Assembly (NCBI GenBank): GCA_009731375.1
Contig: BJOX01000017.1
Coordinates: 648,719-681,654 of the forward strand
Direction: 5' to 3'
DNA from: Paulinella micropora
Taxonomy: Eukaryota; Cercozoa; Imbricatea; Euglyphida
Length of the DNA stretch: 32,936 nucleotides
The notes below the pieces were generated by a model that was not told where the DNA came from, made no database searches, and saw nothing but the letters and a program-made list of their open reading frames with translations. Each line of letters opens with the position of its first letter. Within the stretch, counting starts at the first letter, position 1. A program made the position numbers and the translations under genes. This document shows, one piece after another, positions 30,230 through 32,936 of this stretch.

Positions 30230-30345
30230 TTTAAGAAAAGGATGAAAGAAAGAAAGGAGAAGGAGAGAAACAAGCAAACAAAGAAAGAAAGAAACAAGCA
30301 AACAACAAGTTTAATTTGAACAAACAAACAAACAAAAGAAAAGAA
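30230..30345. repeat. (GAAA)n / (CAAA)n patch
   Basis: Purine-rich GAAAGAAAG and ACAAACAAACA repeats next to the pyrimidine tract, so strand composition flips here. Confidence 0.8.
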
Positions 30346-32602
30346 TTGAAAATCATTACAATTATTGAGGTGGCAGCCCTGAAGCCAGGTGAAAGTGATA
30401 TCGATTTGCTATGGCAACCACACACCAAGTCATCAATTTTAAAAGAAGGAAAGAAGGACAAGAAAGAGCGTAGTTCTGAGCGTGCAGCAGGTTTTCTCGT
30501 CAGGAAATATATCCATATTATAACAAGTTTTTCAGCTATATCAATGCCATTCAAGGTGAAGACTTCAATTTAATTGGCATTTGGACAGACAAAAGCGCAT
30601 GTAGCCGGCGGCTGCTGCGAATATACTCACAAAGTTTACTGTAGAGACAATTGGAGGCAGACATTCCAAAATGCAAAAACAAAAAAATCAAACGCAAAAT
30701 ACAGAAGAATTTGCCTAAATTTTTAATTTTTTGTGCTCGCAGGTGGATAACATGTATACGTACAGCATCCTTAAGGGGGCCACCTAGTTCTTAGTTCAAG
30801 GGGAGTGCCACAAAATGTGAAAGTTTCAAAAAAATCATGTATTTTTGCGGCTGCTAGCTGCACCGGGCTGTATCAGTTACCCATCCTGTACCAAAAAAAG
30901 TGGGGTGTGAAAAACCGTTTAAAGAAAATCAATCACCATACCAAACGCCAAAATGCTCTACATGCATTACGTCTGCAACCGAACCCCCCATTTTCCCACT
31001 CTGAGATTTATAGTAGCAGTCTCCAACAGCAAGGAGACACTGACCAAAATTTCAGCCCTGAGCAGCCTTGAGCAAGGGTCGAACTCTGAGTTCACGACCC
31101 AACCCCAAGATAAATAGTCCGTTACGTCCGTGCAAATTTTCACTAAATTGGTCTGTCACCCTGGTGAACTAGGTTGCACAGTTGCCAAGATCATTTGCGG
31201 TGGATCGCAGGTAGATACTAGAGATACTACAGTTACCGATACAGTAAACTCAGGTGAAAAATATCCTAGGACTAGTAGGAGTGGAAGTTTTCTGCACCTA
31301 TTTTTTTTTTAATTTTCCTAACTTAGATTTTTTTACAGTAAGCAAGTTTTAATGAGTTTTTTTCCACTTAAGATTTCACTTAGAATTTTAATCATCAGTG
31401 TGTTGAACTTGTAGTAAACTCAATAATAAAATGAGACAGAGCTCGAGTAGAAAGAAAAGCAAACAGATGTAAAATATATGCTAATCAAAACAAAAGCAAT
31501 AGCAAAGAAAACAAGCAGACGCAGGCAAAACAAGCAAAGAGCAGGAGGACACCTATGAGGAAAGGATGAAACATGCGAATTCGAACGCTCTGTAGGCATC
31601 ACCCCCCTGATAGCTGGTAAAAAATATATTTTCCTGGTGACAGGTGCACCAGCTTGTTTTTCAGTATTATTTGTCCTGATTGGACCTGATGCCATTTTAT
31701 TCCTGGTTTCCTTTTGGCTTCACTGAGCTAATATAACGAGACATCATTCTCATCTTTTGAGGACTGTGTTTGGTTGTATTTCCGACTTTTTACGAGCTAT
31801 CGTTGGGTGCATTACATTTGGAGTCCACATCACTAGGGTGATTTCTTTCTGCTTTGCCACACAGGCAACAGAGTGAATTTTCACTGACCTGTCTCACACG
31901 GGGACGTCAGACGAAAACAAATACTCCAACACAGCTCCCTCATAACTCTTTCACAAAACAAATAATTTGATTGGTCTCAAGCAGGTGTCTCGTACCCTCT
32001 AGCCCAATCAGTATCTGTGTGCTCACAAGGAGACATCAGATACAAACTCTCTGTCGTTCTTGCTGGTCTCACACAGAGACCAAGAAGAAGTAGGTGGACA
32101 GAAGAGTGAAGGAACACACACAAAACACAAACAAGCATAGGGACAGGAGCACAACACTCTACCCTTCTAGTTTGTGCATTTATCTGCATTATCTCACACA
32201 TACGTCAGAGTATTTTTGCAAATCTCTGATCGTTTTCTAAAGGTAGGTCTGAGAACCTATCCGACCGACTGTCGACTTCTCAATGAGAACTTTTCTAGCT
32301 TCTCTATTACTATCTGTGTGTAGGTCCAAGTGCCTCATACTAGATACAATATAGAAAAGAAGGAGGAGAAAGTAATCTGAGTAAGGAGAACAAGAAATCG
32401 GAGAAAGTCTCAAAGACTATTTTTCTCAAACAAAAACAAACATACAAACAGTGTTTCATAGAGGACAGGGAATCTTATCCTACCCTCTCTATTAGTTTCT
32501 CTCTTCACTAGTCAATCGACTGAAGGAGGAACAGAACACAAACGAACAAAAACCAAACATAGGAGCTGACACTGTCCTCCTGTTGATCACTACTACGACA
32601 TC
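30346..32602. other. No recognisable gene
   Basis: About 2.3 kb of AT-rich sequence. The longest frames are under 95 codons and show no domain or codon pattern. It contains a thrice-repeated CTCACA...ACGTCAGA motif (31893, 32022, 32193). Confidence 0.55.
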
Positions 32603-32936
32603 ATGTCGACAGAGACCGCCGAAGTGAGTGAATTCTCGGAGGCAGAACAAGAAGAGAAGAAGAAGAAGCAGGAGGAGGAGGAGGAAGAAAACTGAATGAA
32701 GGAGGAGGAGGAGGAGGAGGAGATGAAGGAGTAGGAGGAGGAGTAGAAGAGGGCTGGGATGATGAAGGAAGATATGGAGGAGACGAAGATGAAGGAGGAT
32801 TTGAACAAGAAGAGACGGGAGGAGGAGGAGCATATGGTAATCCCTTACCACCTGCCTACACGGGAGGAGGAGGACGAAAAATGATCGACTTGATTCATAG
32901 TGATGGAGAGGAGATCACAGTGGAGGAACAACAGTG
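32603..32936 (+). CDS. Partial Glu/Gly-rich open frame at the window edge
   Basis: ATG at 32603 opens a 30-codon acidic frame (MSTETAEVSEFSEAEQEE...) ending at TGA 32693. Another frame is open from 32632 to the window end. It encodes Gly/Glu repeats, then EEGWDDEGRYGGDEDEGGFE, AYGNPLPPAYTGGGG and KMIDLIHSDGEEITVEEQQ. The later part looks like real protein rather than pure repeat. If the two belong together, a frame change or intron lies near 32640-32690. Could be the N-terminus of a disordered host protein or of a gag; PPAY would fit a WW-binding motif. Confidence 0.35.

Noticed and set aside
30805-31071. 88-codon plus-strand ORF
   Set aside because: No domain, no codon pattern, and no splice or neighbour support.
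31072-31100. Hairpin GGGTCG...CGACCC resembling a tRNA T-arm
   Set aside because: No cloverleaf can be built around it and no A box was found.

Overview
The window is nuclear DNA from an intron-rich eukaryote, most likely a protist. Signs of this are GT-AG introns, a very large serine/proline-rich multi-exon gene, a Ty3-type LTR retrotransposon, and several kilobases of microsatellite (GATA, GAA, CT/CA, TTC). The lineage cannot be fixed from the sequence. Chromerids, dinoflagellate relatives and cryptophytes have similarly repeat-laden introns, but this is only an impression. There are six assembly gaps (N runs), all inside introns of the large gene.

Left half (about 1-16,300): one large gene on the minus strand. 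Splicing by hand gave 19 exons (E1 at 14196-16272 to E19 at 820-1141) plus a doubtful terminal exon at 52-185. Splice phases agree across every junction, except that the end of the tiny exon E18 has two options. The product is about 2,800 residues. From the N-terminus it has: six copies of a short Ser-x-Ala-Arg-x-Leu-Ala-Lys-x-Phe motif; a helical segment; a two-copy helical repeat; four copies of a roughly 65-75-residue domain that I do not recognise (E2-E4); an acidic stretch; long Ser/Pro/Thr-rich disordered segments with in-frame minisatellites (E5, E6, E8, E9); an unrecognised tryptophan-rich segment (E7/E8); acidic exons; a pleckstrin-homology (PH) domain split over E13-E16; and a charged C-terminal part. 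A membrane- or phosphoinositide-linked scaffold is the simplest guess, resting on the PH domain alone. Most long introns are almost entirely microsatellite.

Middle (16,344-18,733): a microsatellite mosaic (CT, TATC, CTAC, CA, GA) upstream of the gene, then about 0.9 kb of unique flank.

Right half: a degenerate Ty3/gypsy LTR retrotransposon on the plus strand (19,610-28,069) with paired LTRs, zinc knuckle, protease, reverse transcriptase, RNase H and DD35E integrase remnants, all broken by stops and frameshifts. It is followed by a small direct/inverted repeat structure (28,147-28,292), AT-rich sequence, a 1-kb TTC/CTA/TTTC tract (29,121-30,139), about 2.3 kb with no recognisable gene, and at the right edge a partial plus-strand open frame rich in Glu and Gly.
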